Below, in pieces: positions 15,488-22,409 of a stretch of DNA of 23,496 nucleotides. A program made the translations under genes and the position numbers. Each line of letters opens with the position of its first letter. Position 1 is the stretch's first letter. The DNA comes from a virus, in IMG/VR virus record IMGVR_UViG_3300033155_001149, positions 1 through 23,496 of that record; one strand, given 5' to 3'. The notes under the pieces are model-generated. The model had not been told where the DNA came from. It was given only the letters and a program-made list of their open reading frames with translations, and ran no database searches.

Positions 15488-15748
15488 TTATCGAATCCCC
15501 TTCATCAGACACGGTTGATCGACGAAGACAATCGGCAGACCGAACATTGTCGTCGTTCCAGATTCGTATTCCTTGAAAATATGACGTCCATTACTATCCG
15601 CAAGATGTATGATTGTGTCATACAGAATCCGATCCATGATCCAACAGTTTCCCGTTGTATGCATGTGCAGTTGTTTAAGCTCCACAGATGTGATCGGATA
15701 TTCTGCGACATAACCCTTGATTGTGATTTCTTTTTCACTGATGGTCAT
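15488..15748 (-). CDS. Small protein resembling part of an HK97-type capsid protein
   Basis: An 86-residue protein. Residues about 33-80 read GNCWIMDRILYDTIIHLADS, then NGRHIF and TTTMFGLPIVFVDQ. This follows the '.W.M.r.....i..L.D.nGr.i......g....lfG.PVv..d' pattern of the HK97-fold major capsid proteins. It is far too short to be a capsid subunit and lies in the early-type operon, away from the late genes. It might be a relic, a capsid-assembly modulator, or an unrelated protein with a chance likeness. Its ATG overlaps the stop of the DUF1643 gene (ATGA) and is preceded by AAGGAAAAAGAAA, so it is probably translated. Family assignment is by eye only. Confidence 0.5.
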   Translation of the reverse strand: MTISEKEITIKGYVAEYPITSVELKQLHMHTTGNCWIMDRILYDTIIHLADSNGRHIFKEYESGTTTMFGLPIVFVDQPCLMKGIR

Positions 15749-16254
15749 TTTCTTTTTCCTTTATAGCTGAAACGATGTTGAACCGACGCCCGTGTCCAGA
15801 CCTTCGGACGCAGAGACTTGTCTTGACCGATCACATTGACAGGAAATCCCTTGTCGGTCAGTTTCAGAACGTGCAGATTCGGGATCATTTTGATGACATG
15901 CACATCCCGTTGCAGATTCTTCCCGAACCGTCCCCAGACCGCAACGATCAGTCGTGCCCTGCTTGCGACGTTCCTGATTGCAATGTCGTTCAGTTCGCCG
16001 ACGGAATCATCGACATCGAACAGATTCGCAGGACGGGCGCATCGATATGCGAACAGATTCGTCAGGATCATCGAATGATATCCCCATGCGTCCGCATATT
16101 CGGCGCAACATCTGACTTCTGGGTCGTCCGTGTTTTCATCTGCCCGCACACTGGGTTTCAATCCGATGAACATGCACATCAGTTCTGGACGTGTCCCCCA
16201 TGTGCGGGTCAGTGAATATCTGAATTTCCTGTCACCTGAAAAGTCTGCATTCAT
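15745..16254 (-). CDS. DUF1643 family protein
   Basis: A 169-residue protein with the DUF1643 signature: FRYSLTRTWG (residues 11-20), MCMFIGLKPSVRADENTDDPEVRC (26-49), GYHSMILTNLFAYR (58-71) and RLIVAVWGRFGK (101-112). The function of the family is not established; it occurs in bacteria and phages. The usual end 'G.P.HPl' is altered here (GFPVNVIGQDKSLRPKVW). A longer frame to 16608 is open, but it only overlaps SSB. The start at 16254 is chosen because it lies one base after the SSB stop and gives the normal family N-terminus; ATGs at 16275 and 16272 fall inside the SSB tip codons. There is no clear ribosome site, suggesting stop-restart coupling to SSB. Confidence 0.78.
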   Translation of the reverse strand: MNADFSGDRKFRYSLTRTWGTRPELMCMFIGLKPSVRADENTDDPEVRCCAEYADAWGYHSMILTNLFAYRCARPANLFDVDDSVGELNDIAIRNVASRARLIVAVWGRFGKNLQRDVHVIKMIPNLHVLKLTDKGFPVNVIGQDKSLRPKVWTRASVQHRFSYKGKRK

Positions 16255-16255
16255 A

Positions 16256-16651
16256 TCAGAACGGGTTTTCATCATCCTGTGGTTGACTGTTCGGTTCACT
16301 TGACGTGTTGGGTGCACCATCCCGTGATCCCAGAATCCGCATTTGATCCGCAACGATTTCTGTCGTGTATCTGGTGACACCATCTTTTTCCCATGATCGG
16401 GTTTGCAGTCTGCCTTCGATATAGACCTGTTTTCCTTTTGACAGAAGTTCCCCGCAGATTTCACCCAGTTTTCCGAATGCGACGATTTTGTGCCATTCGG
16501 TCTTTTCCTTTTTTTCGCCTGAATTTTTGTCCTTCCATTCCGTTGATGTTGCGATGCTGAAATTCGAAACCGCAACGCCTTCCTGCGTGTATCGAAGTTC
16601 AGGGTCACGACCCAGATTCCCGATCAAAATCACTTTGTTCACTGATGCCAT
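16256..16651 (-). CDS. ssb: Single-stranded DNA-binding protein
   Basis: A 131-residue SSB. It coats single-stranded DNA during replication and recombination and recruits partners by its tip. The OB fold begins with [20 protein letters not shown] (residues 2-21) and contains the classic [11 protein letters not shown] (31-41), [17 protein letters not shown] (50-66), [20 protein letters not shown] (73-92) and [13 protein letters not shown] segments. The short linker is followed by DDENPF, the canonical acidic tip with terminal Pro-Phe. The longer frame to 16765 is rejected: MASVNKV at 16651 is the family start and has AAGGAATC 8 bases before it. The gene is followed by the DUF1643 gene and preceded by the clamp-like gene, giving a replication cluster. 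Confidence 0.95.
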   Translation of the reverse strand: MASVNKVILIGNLGRDPELRYTQEGVAVSNFSIATSTEWKDKNSGEKKEKTEWHKIVAFGKLGEICGELLSKGKQVYIEGRLQTRSWEKDGVTRYTTEIVADQMRILGSRDGAPNTSSEPNSQPQDDENPF

Positions 16652-16677
16652 TGTTTGATTCCTTTTCCGGTTGTGGT

Positions 16678-17220
16678 TTATGTTCTTAAAGCCATGACGA
16701 CAGCCATGCACGAATCGTTCTTGAATATGATTCCAGATTCGGCGTTCTTGATCATCACTTCCCATTTCATTGAAAAAGAACTTCCGAAGTTCAAAACATC
16801 CCGAATGAAATCAAGACTGATTGTTTCAGTTTCTGGAAGTGCACGAACGATTTTTGCAAACGTCGCAAAAACCCCGATGTCATCTGCACCCGTCATCAAT
16901 GTTTTGTGCGCTGTGTCGTCCAGAACTTCTTCAAAATCTGGATATTCAGCAACCGAATCAGACTTGATCATGATGAAACTTGTCTTCATGTTTTTTACTA
17001 CTTCATAAAAACCAGATTCAATTTCGTATGCAGTCACAAACGTGTGAAGTCTTTTTCCGTCCGTCGCAAGAACCCGCTTGTCATCAGTTATGAATAAAAA
17101 TTTGATGTGTGATCGTCTTTCGGTTTTGTCTTTTGACAGTGCCCGTGCAACGAATCTGAAACATTCAAGTTCAAGACCGTCCTTGCCGATTTTTAAAAAT
17201 TGCGGTTTTGCTTTTTCCAT
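16678..17220 (-). CDS. Minimal beta-clamp-like protein (DNA polymerase processivity)
   Basis: A 180-residue protein with two parts that resemble DnaN clamp domains. [21 protein letters not shown] (residues 41-61) is the 'l.atDghRLa' segment, EYPDFEEVL (92-100) matches the 'YPdye.vip' segment, and the end AVVMALRT (173-180) matches the 'yvvMPmrl' terminus of the bacterial clamp. Bacterial clamps have three such domains in about 366 residues, so this phage version would have to form a higher oligomer or act as a monomeric mimic. Start is set by AGGGGGCACGAC (17232-17221) just before ATG 17220. Gene order with SSB supports a replication role. Assignment is by motif likeness and could be wrong. 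Confidence 0.55.
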   Translation of the reverse strand: MEKAKPQFLKIGKDGLELECFRFVARALSKDKTERRSHIKFLFITDDKRVLATDGKRLHTFVTAYEIESGFYEVVKNMKTSFIMIKSDSVAEYPDFEEVLDDTAHKTLMTGADDIGVFATFAKIVRALPETETISLDFIRDVLNFGSSFSMKWEVMIKNAESGIIFKNDSCMAVVMALRT

Positions 17221-17221
17221 G

Positions 17222-17232
17222 TCGTGCCCCCT
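17222..17232 (-). promoter_or_regulatory. AGGGGGCACGA ribosome site for the clamp-like gene
   Basis: Extended Shine-Dalgarno shared with the genes at 22008 and, as GGGGGCACGAA, 20325 and 22215. It places the start of the clamp-like gene at 17220. Confidence 0.6.
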
Positions 17233-17256
17233 ATTTTTATTATTGATTATTTGTTT

Positions 17257-17604
17257 TCACGTCGACACCTTCTTCCACTTCGTGACGATCGCAGTGTGTG
17301 CAATGGGGTCTGTGCGTTTCGCATATCCCAGACGGACGATCATCCCGATCCTGCGTGCAGTGCAGATCACCGATCCCCATGCACGATTATCAGGTGGTGC
17401 GGGAAGACCCTGCGTTTCTTCCGACCACTTGCGCACATCTTCCGTCAGAAATTCATTGTGCGGATATGCTTGCACGCATTGAAGCGCCCGCCCCGACCAT
17501 TCCGTGTTTTTTTCATTTGCGTGTTTCCGTGCCCGTTGCATTCCTTCGTCCCGTTTCTGTCGTGCCTTGTCTATGTCACCGAATTCCATTTGTTCATGAC
17601 ACAT
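17257..17604 (-). CDS. Phage hypothetical protein (possible winged-helix-like)
   Basis: A 115-residue protein. The N-terminal third is basic and helical (IDKARQKRDEGMQRARKHA). Residues about 49-95 read HNEFLTEDVRKWSEE, GLPAPPDNRAWGSVICTARRIGMIVRLGY. The pattern 'F...DvR.......PpDnRAWG.v...A...G.I...GY' recurs in many phage and prophage hypothetical proteins and would fit a winged helix binding nucleic acid; no function is proven. A frame extending to 17628 is open, but ATG 17604 is chosen because AGGGGG (17616-17611) lies 6 bases upstream. The start is one base after the preceding stop (TGACATG), so the two genes are coupled. Confidence 0.72.
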   Translation of the reverse strand: MCHEQMEFGDIDKARQKRDEGMQRARKHANEKNTEWSGRALQCVQAYPHNEFLTEDVRKWSEETQGLPAPPDNRAWGSVICTARRIGMIVRLGYAKRTDPIAHTAIVTKWKKVST

Positions 17605-17605
17605 G

Positions 17606-17809
17606 TCAGTCCCCCTGTTTTTTTTCACATATGTGTTTTTTGAATTTTGGTTTCAAAAACTTGGTGTCTGCGCATCTGAATTCATAACCGCACAGACGAC
17701 AAAATGCATCTGAATATCCGTTGTGACGTGATCCGTCTGGAAGAAAATCACCATCACCGTGCGCAATTTGAAAATCCCTGATGACACCATCTTCACATTT
17801 TAATTTCAC
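17606..17809 (-). CDS. Small zinc-ribbon protein, GTG start
   Basis: A 67-residue protein with CRLCGYEFRC (residues about 37-46) and a later HIC near the end (about 58-60), which together could bind zinc. The rest (DFQIAHGDGDFLPDGSRHNGYSDAF) has no recognised motif. The start is taken as GTG 17809, which overlaps the TGA of the SbcC-like gene (GTGA); AAGGGGG lies 12 bases upstream, rather far, so the start is only fairly sure. The longer frame to 17866 would overlap SbcC coding and lacks a ribosome site. The stop overlaps the ribosome region of the next gene. It may be a regulatory or adapter protein; function is unknown. Confidence 0.6.
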   Translation of the reverse strand: MKLKCEDGVIRDFQIAHGDGDFLPDGSRHNGYSDAFCRLCGYEFRCADTKFLKPKFKKHICEKKQGD

Positions 17810-20325
17810 GATATGGTCACGCCCCCTTCGTTGAACTGAATGATGTGATCCGCCATTGCAACGCAATCAGGTTTGTGCGTGATATACAGACATGTTTCGA
17901 ACCCGCCTGACTTCATGAATTCACGATATAAGCGGATGAAGTGACGTGCGTTTTCTGGGTCAAGTGCTCCATCTTCTTCGTCGGACAGTGCCGTCATGAA
18001 ATTTTTGTCGTTCTTTTCCTTTGAAATCAGAGTCATCGCAAGTCGCAACGCCTTCAATGACCAGACCTTTTGTCCGCCTGACAGAACGTCCAGAAGTTTT
18101 TCGTTGCCTTCTTCATCGATGACAATGATGTCCAGAACTTCACGTCCAGATTCAGGATCAACCGTGCGCAGTTTTACTGAATAGTTTGTCCCGAACGTGC
18201 CGTGCAACAATTGGTTCGCATATCCGGTGATGACTGGTGCGACACTGTCGATTTCCAGTGCCCGCAGTCCGTCTTTTGAACAGGCGTTCCGCAAAAAATT
18301 CCAGTCAGACAGTTCATTCGCAATCATTTTCTGTTTGTCTTTCAACTTCTTCATGGATGCGTCCACGGATTCCAGTTCGGTCAGGGCTTTTTCACCGACG
18401 GTGATGTCGGCGTTCAGAAGTGAAATGGTGTTCATCAATTCTTTTTCTTTGTTCACTGTGGTTTCAATTGCGGTTTTCTTGACTTCGATGTTCCTGTCCA
18501 TGTTCCAGACGTCGCCCGCATCCTTTTTCAAGTCTTCCACTTCGTTGATTGTGCACCGAACCTGATGTTCTTTTTCGTCGATCCGTTCAGTCCAGACCCT
18601 TTTCACTTCCAGACCCCGATCAAAATTTTCCGTCTTCATTTTTTCAAGACCTTCCAGTTTTGAGTTTGCGACATCCACGGAAGAAGACTTCTTCGCAAGT
18701 TCTGCGAAACTCTTTTTTTCTTCCCTTGAAAATTCCAGTTCCTTTTTCAGTTTGTTCCGTGGCGAATCCCAGTCAGTCAGTTTTTCTTTTTCATCTTCAC
18801 GGGACTTCAATTCATCATGCAGGGGTTTCAATGTCTTCCCTGTTTCTGTTTCAATGTCAAGTGCGACCTGTTCCGCTTTTTTCAGTTCTTTTTCCAGATC
18901 GATTTTGTCTGCTTCCGCCTTCAATTTTTTTGCTTGAAGTTCATTTCTTTTGTCGTGCAGAAATTTTTCACGGGTGTGAACTTTTTCTTCCTGTTCTGGG
19001 ATCAACTTCTGTGCGGTTTCCGCCGAATCGAATGCGGGACAATCGGGAATGTCTTTGCACGCATCTGGTCGGGTTTCAAGCGCCTTCGCAGATTCACGAT
19101 AGTGGTTCAGATCGTTGATTGCGATTTGCAATTGTGAATCACTGGACAGTTTGTCTGCTTCCGCATTGACTTCGGTGATTTCGTCGTCACAGTCCGAAAT
19201 CGAAGACTTGACACGTTCGATGTTCAACTGCACGTCATTCAATGTCTTCGTGCAATCTTCGTCCATCTGGTCGATCACGGACTGTTGTTTTGCAACATCT
19301 GCGGTGACGGTTTCAATTTGCTTGTCTGCTTCGTCGATTTCGCCCGTGATCCGGTCAATGTCTTCATCACATTTTATGGTCATTGCAACGGCGTGTGTGA
19401 TCTTGTCTGCATCCGCAATTGTTTCGTTGACGGTTTTGATTTCATCGATAATGGTTTGCGCATCTTCCCGCAGACTGTGCAGTTCGTTGTCCCGTGCGAC
19501 CTTTTGATCCTGAATGTCTTTTTCGGTTCGGGATTTTCCCTGTTCAATATCCTTGATGCGTTGCAGAATGATTTCGATTTTGGTTTTGCGTGATTTCAGT
19601 TCTTCCAGTTCGACGTTGATCTGTTTCAGTTCTTTTTCGATTGCGGTCAGTTCGACTTCTTTTGATGCGACTGTGTTTTTCTGTTCTGAAATTTCCTTCC
19701 GCAGTGAATCTTTTTCCCGCACCTTTTCATTCAGGGCGTCCAGTTCCTTTTCGATCTTTTCAGCGCCTTCGATCAGGATTGCGACACACTTTTTTGCAGT
19801 GTCTTCATGCGCAATCAATTCATCCAGACGCAGAAATTCGGAAAACAACTTCTTCAATTCCGCAGTGCGCATGTCCGAAATCTTTTCACTGTTCTGTGCG
19901 CAGAAAATTGAATTGAAGAACAGTTCGGGCGTGCCGAACAACTTCGTGATGTATGCGTCATATTCCTTTTTTTTACCTGTGACGCCGTCTTCCGATGTTT
20001 CACATCCGTTCTTATAGATGAACCCTTCCTGCTTGTCAGAATTGCAATCAATCTTGATCAATGTGCGATACACGTCACCGTTCATTTCGAACGTCAGTTC
20101 CTTGACACTATCCCGAAAAAACACATGTGCGTTCAATGATTTTTTTCTTGATACCAGACGACGGAACGGTTGCAGGTTTTCCAGAACAGTTGTTTTTCCG
20201 TGTCCGTTGTTTCCAGACAGTGCAATCAGTCCAGACAGATCAGACAAGTCCAGTGTCAGTTCGTCGATCCCAATTCCTTTTTTGATCCCTGTGAATCCCT
20301 TCAAATATAATTTAATCAGTTTCAT
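17806..20325 (-). CDS. sbcC: SbcC/Rad50-like ATPase subunit of recombination nuclease
   Basis: An 839-residue SMC-type ATPase like E. coli SbcC (about 1050) and T4 gp46. With the SbcD-like nuclease it resects and trims DNA ends in recombination-dependent replication. Walker A is GNNGHGKTT (residues 38-46). Long heptad coiled coils occupy about 185-420 and 435-670. The ABC signature is LSGGQ (748-752), Walker B/D-loop region ALSDEEDGALDPEN (779-792) and the H-loop histidine 817 (ITHKPD). The zinc hook at the coil apex is CKDIPDC (423-429), CX5C instead of CXXC. Start ATG 20325 has GGGGGCACGAATAAC upstream. All about 98 glutamates are GAA. The stop overlaps the following GTG start. A Lar-like gene lies between it and sbcD. 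Confidence 0.92.
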   Translation of the reverse strand: MKLIKLYLKGFTGIKKGIGIDELTLDLSDLSGLIALSGNNGHGKTTVLENLQPFRRLVSRKKSLNAHVFFRDSVKELTFEMNGDVYRTLIKIDCNSDKQEGFIYKNGCETSEDGVTGKKKEYDAYITKLFGTPELFFNSIFCAQNSEKISDMRTAELKKLFSEFLRLDELIAHEDTAKKCVAILIEGAEKIEKELDALNEKVREKDSLRKEISEQKNTVASKEVELTAIEKELKQINVELEELKSRKTKIEIILQRIKDIEQGKSRTEKDIQDQKVARDNELHSLREDAQTIIDEIKTVNETIADADKITHAVAMTIKCDEDIDRITGEIDEADKQIETVTADVAKQQSVIDQMDEDCTKTLNDVQLNIERVKSSISDCDDEITEVNAEADKLSSDSQLQIAINDLNHYRESAKALETRPDACKDIPDCPAFDSAETAQKLIPEQEEKVHTREKFLHDKRNELQAKKLKAEADKIDLEKELKKAEQVALDIETETGKTLKPLHDELKSREDEKEKLTDWDSPRNKLKKELEFSREEKKSFAELAKKSSSVDVANSKLEGLEKMKTENFDRGLEVKRVWTERIDEKEHQVRCTINEVEDLKKDAGDVWNMDRNIEVKKTAIETTVNKEKELMNTISLLNADITVGEKALTELESVDASMKKLKDKQKMIANELSDWNFLRNACSKDGLRALEIDSVAPVITGYANQLLHGTFGTNYSVKLRTVDPESGREVLDIIVIDEEGNEKLLDVLSGGQKVWSLKALRLAMTLISKEKNDKNFMTALSDEEDGALDPENARHFIRLYREFMKSGGFETCLYITHKPDCVAMADHIIQFNEGGVTIS

Positions 20326-20326
20326 G

Positions 20327-20746
20327 TTATTCGTGCCCCCGTTTTATATTTTCCCAGTTTTTTCTGGCGTCTTCTTCTGATGCATACGCATGATATGCAC
20401 TTGCATTGTGAAAAGCACAGTCCGCACATTTGATGTAATACAGACCTAAAATTTTTATATGTTTTAATACAGTCTTTTTGCTTCCACATTTAGGACATCC
20501 CGACAATCCTATGGTATATTTGATTGTTACTTTTCGCCGTTCTTCTTTTGCCTTTTTCCACAAATTAATGACTGCGTCCTGTGGTGTTTTTCCTTCTGAC
20601 CAGTTCCCGCTATGTCCGAAATCAAATTCCATAGGCATATCACACGCCGACCACGTCCCGTCCCATTCTGCAAGGGTATTGGAAACAACACGCATCACTG
20701 AATATTTTTTGACAATAATTAAATATAACATCATTATTGTTTTCAT
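20327..20746 (-). CDS. Lar-like zinc-ribbon protein (restriction alleviation family)
   Basis: A 139-residue protein. The C-terminal half carries CPKCGSKKTVLKHI (residues 84-97) and IKCADCAFHNASAYHAYASEEDARKNWENI (106-135): two CXXC pairs (84/87, 107/110) followed by the 'eeA...WN' helix, the pattern of Lar restriction-alleviation proteins. Lar modulates host type I restriction by favouring modification. The N-terminal half (MEFDFGHSGNWSEGKTPQDAVINLWKKA) is an additional domain not seen in Lar itself. The start is set by AGGGGG (20760-20755), and ATG 20746 overlaps the SbcD stop (ATGA). It ends one base before the SbcC-like start codon region. Anti-restriction is plausible but unproven; a general zinc-ribbon role is possible. 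Confidence 0.65.
   Translation of the reverse strand: MKTIMMLYLIIVKKYSVMRVVSNTLAEWDGTWSACDMPMEFDFGHSGNWSEGKTPQDAVINLWKKAKEERRKVTIKYTIGLSGCPKCGSKKTVLKHIKILGLYYIKCADCAFHNASAYHAYASEEDARKNWENIKRGHE
20330..20340 (-). promoter_or_regulatory. GGGGGCACGAA ribosome site for sbcC-like gene
   Basis: Same extended block as at 17222-17232, 22009-22020 and 22220-22231; here separated from ATG 20325 by TAAC. Confidence 0.6.
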
Positions 20747-22008
20747 GATGCAATCCCCCTAACCTGTTTGACGATGTCTTCCTGTGTGTCTGCTTCCAGA
20801 ATTTTTGCTTTTTCAATGATTGATTCATCAAGCGTTTCACCCTTCAAGTTTTCCATTTCAATCAACTTGTCGGGCAGTGTTTCCAGTTTCAGAAGATTTT
20901 CACTTCTGACATTTTCACGGGGAATGATGCTTGTTCTGATGTCAACATTTTCAATCCCGTGCCCTGCAAACCATTCCATGATAGCACGCTTGTCAATTTT
21001 TTCAACATCATTCTGATAAACTGTGAAAATAATTCTGACGAAGGTCTTCTGTTCGCCCGTTTCAGGATCACGACAGTTCCGCAGGGAATCAACAAATATT
21101 TTGACCAGATCATCATCGATTTCGGTCAGATCGGTTTCGGTCATATCGACTTCGATCTTGACCAGTCTGCGGGTTGGCGTCTTGATGAATTCTGAATCGG
21201 CAGTTTTTAAAAGTTCAAAATCAACGAATTCATGAATATAAAACCCCTTGTCTTCCAGTTCCCCGAAGTCCTTGCGATATATTGACCCCGAATAGAAAAT
21301 GTTTTTCCCGATCTTTTGATTCATGTGAATGTGCCCCAGACACACGACGTCGGCGTTTGCAAGTTCAATCTGTGCCCGTGAAATTTCAATGTCCTTCCCG
21401 ATCAGTTGTTGCGTTTCAGAAATGAACGCCCCGCCGACCTGAAAGTGTCCGACCATGACGTGCGGAACATCTGGAAAACGGGATGCCATTTCACCGAACC
21501 CCGCAAAGATTCCGTTCATTTCCTTTGCGATTTCTTCATCGGTCTTCGCAATGCTTGAATCATCGTTCCTGAAAAACTGTTTCGTCGGCGTCGGGATCAT
21601 TGAAATCAGTGCGTCGGGTTTATATTCTGGCGTGAATGTGCGGGTGTTACAATCAAAAATTTTTCCCCGTTCCAGAAGAAGCATTTCAGGACGGGTTGAA
21701 AACCAGATTTGATGTTTTGCATTGATCCGATTCAGTATTTCAACCGCAGTTCCTTCGTGTGACGGCGTGCCCTTCACGATCACCACGGGCGCAAAGTCTG
21801 CAAGCTGATTGAACACCCTGAAAATCAATTTCGCACTGGGACTGTCCATCTTGATGTTCTGTGAATCTGGAACATCCCCTGCGCAGACAATCACGTCGGG
21901 TTGTTCGGTTTCGGCGGATTCAATAATGGTGTCAAAACATTTTTCGATTTCCTGCAAATCCTTGTCCCGCACATGCGGGTCGGCAAAGTGTAAAATTTTA
22001 AATGACAT
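20743..22008 (-). CDS. sbcD: SbcD/Mre11-like nuclease subunit
   Basis: A 421-residue metallophosphoesterase like SbcD and T4 gp47, the nuclease partner of the SbcC-like ATPase. Motif I is FADPHV (Asp10, His12), motif II VCAGDVPD (Asp45), and later motifs are GHFQVGG (His188) and LGHIHMN (His226, His228). Motif III, usually GNH[D/E], reads KGTPSHEG (80-86): the histidine (84) and acid remain but the asparagine is replaced by a TPS insertion. The C-terminal region is the partner-binding cap. The start ATG 22008 has AGGGGGCACGAA immediately upstream (22020-22009). The stop overlaps the Lar-like start. The two nuclease genes thus flank the Lar-like gene in one operon. Confidence 0.9.
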   Translation of the reverse strand: MSFKILHFADPHVRDKDLQEIEKCFDTIIESAETEQPDVIVCAGDVPDSQNIKMDSPSAKLIFRVFNQLADFAPVVIVKGTPSHEGTAVEILNRINAKHQIWFSTRPEMLLLERGKIFDCNTRTFTPEYKPDALISMIPTPTKQFFRNDDSSIAKTDEEIAKEMNGIFAGFGEMASRFPDVPHVMVGHFQVGGAFISETQQLIGKDIEISRAQIELANADVVCLGHIHMNQKIGKNIFYSGSIYRKDFGELEDKGFYIHEFVDFELLKTADSEFIKTPTRRLVKIEVDMTETDLTEIDDDLVKIFVDSLRNCRDPETGEQKTFVRIIFTVYQNDVEKIDKRAIMEWFAGHGIENVDIRTSIIPRENVRSENLLKLETLPDKLIEMENLKGETLDESIIEKAKILEADTQEDIVKQVRGIAS

Positions 22009-22020
22009 TTCGTGCCCCCT
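22009..22020 (-). promoter_or_regulatory. AGGGGGCACGAA ribosome site for sbcD-like gene
   Basis: The clearest copy of the extended ribosome-site block; it abuts ATG 22008. Confidence 0.65.
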
Positions 22021-22026
22021 GTTTGA

Positions 22027-22215
22027 TTAAAATGGAATGTGATGCGTTTCTATTGATTCCCCAGTGCAGGACAGTCGTTTGACGGGTCTGTCTTTGACCT
22101 TTGACAACCCCTTCGTCCCGTGATCGCATAGGGTTTCACCGACAACCCCGATGTCGTCCCTGTCCACGTCTTTGACTTCAATTTCAATTATATATTTGAC
22201 TGTGCATTTTCCCAT
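22027..22215 (-). CDS. Small hypothetical protein
   Basis: A 62-residue protein: TVKYIIEIEVKDVDRDDIG (residues 5-23) forms a strand-turn, followed by GETLCDHGTKGLSKVKDRPV and an end with THHIPF. No family recognised. A frame open to 22248 exists, but ATG 22215 is chosen because AAAGGGGGCACGAA (22233-22220) sits 4 bases before it, the same extended site as sbcD and sbcC. The block of the upstream gene's stop (22232-22234) lies within this site, so the two genes are adjacent but not overlapping. It precedes sbcD by 18 bases and belongs to the same operon. Confidence 0.65.
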   Translation of the reverse strand: MGKCTVKYIIEIEVKDVDRDDIGVVGETLCDHGTKGLSKVKDRPVKRLSCTGESIETHHIPF

Positions 22216-22219
22216 GTTC

Positions 22220-22231
22220 TTCGTGCCCCCT
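22220..22231 (-). promoter_or_regulatory. AGGGGGCACGAA-type ribosome site
   Basis: Extended GGGGGCACGAA site of the 62-residue protein; overlaps the stop codon of the upstream 55-residue protein at its far end. Confidence 0.6.
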
Positions 22232-22399
22232 TTATTCTGAAAGTTCATTCAGTGTTTTTTCATCAAGTTCAAATTCTGTGTCAAGAATTGTGAAGTCAAG
22301 TGTTTCATTCAGGTTGAACCAGTTCGGGTCTTGAAGACGATGCAGTGCAGTCCGAACCTGTTGAATCAGTTGTTGTCGCTTTGTCTGTCGATCACACAT
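22232..22399 (-). CDS. 55-residue helical protein
   Basis: A short frame not recovered by a 60-residue cut-off. ATG 22399 follows AAGGGGG (22410-22404) at 4-base spacing and reads MCDRQTKRQQLIQQVRTALHR to an acidic end (FELDEKTLNELSE) and TAA 22232-22234. A basic helical N-half and acidic C-half suggest a small regulator or an adapter, but no family is recognised. Support comes from the strong ribosome site, exact packing between neighbours (stop of the preceding gene within its ribosome site), and GAA-only glutamate use as in the rest of the operon. Confidence 0.68.
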   Translation of the reverse strand: MCDRQTKRQQLIQQVRTALHRLQDPNWFNLNETLDFTILDTEFELDEKTLNELSE

Positions 22400-22409
22400 G
22401 TGTCCCCCT

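Noticed and set aside
15180-15512. 110-residue minus-strand frame overlapping 15151-15450
   Set aside because: Cysteine/serine-rich out-of-frame reading with no ribosome site; the 99-residue frame has AAGGG at good spacing.
16255-16608. N-terminal extension of the DUF1643 frame up to 16608
   Set aside because: It overlaps SSB in another frame and is very basic and patternless; the family N-terminus begins at 16254.
17200-17643. 147-residue plus-strand frame
   Set aside because: Antisense to the phage hypothetical protein at 17257-17604, which has a strong AGGGGG site and a familiar phage pattern; the plus frame is low-complexity and cysteine/phenylalanine-rich.
18549-19118. 189-residue plus-strand frame
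   Set aside because: Antisense to the coiled-coil part of the SbcC-like gene; Phe/Ser/Pro-rich composition is what the reverse of Glu/Lys-rich helices gives.
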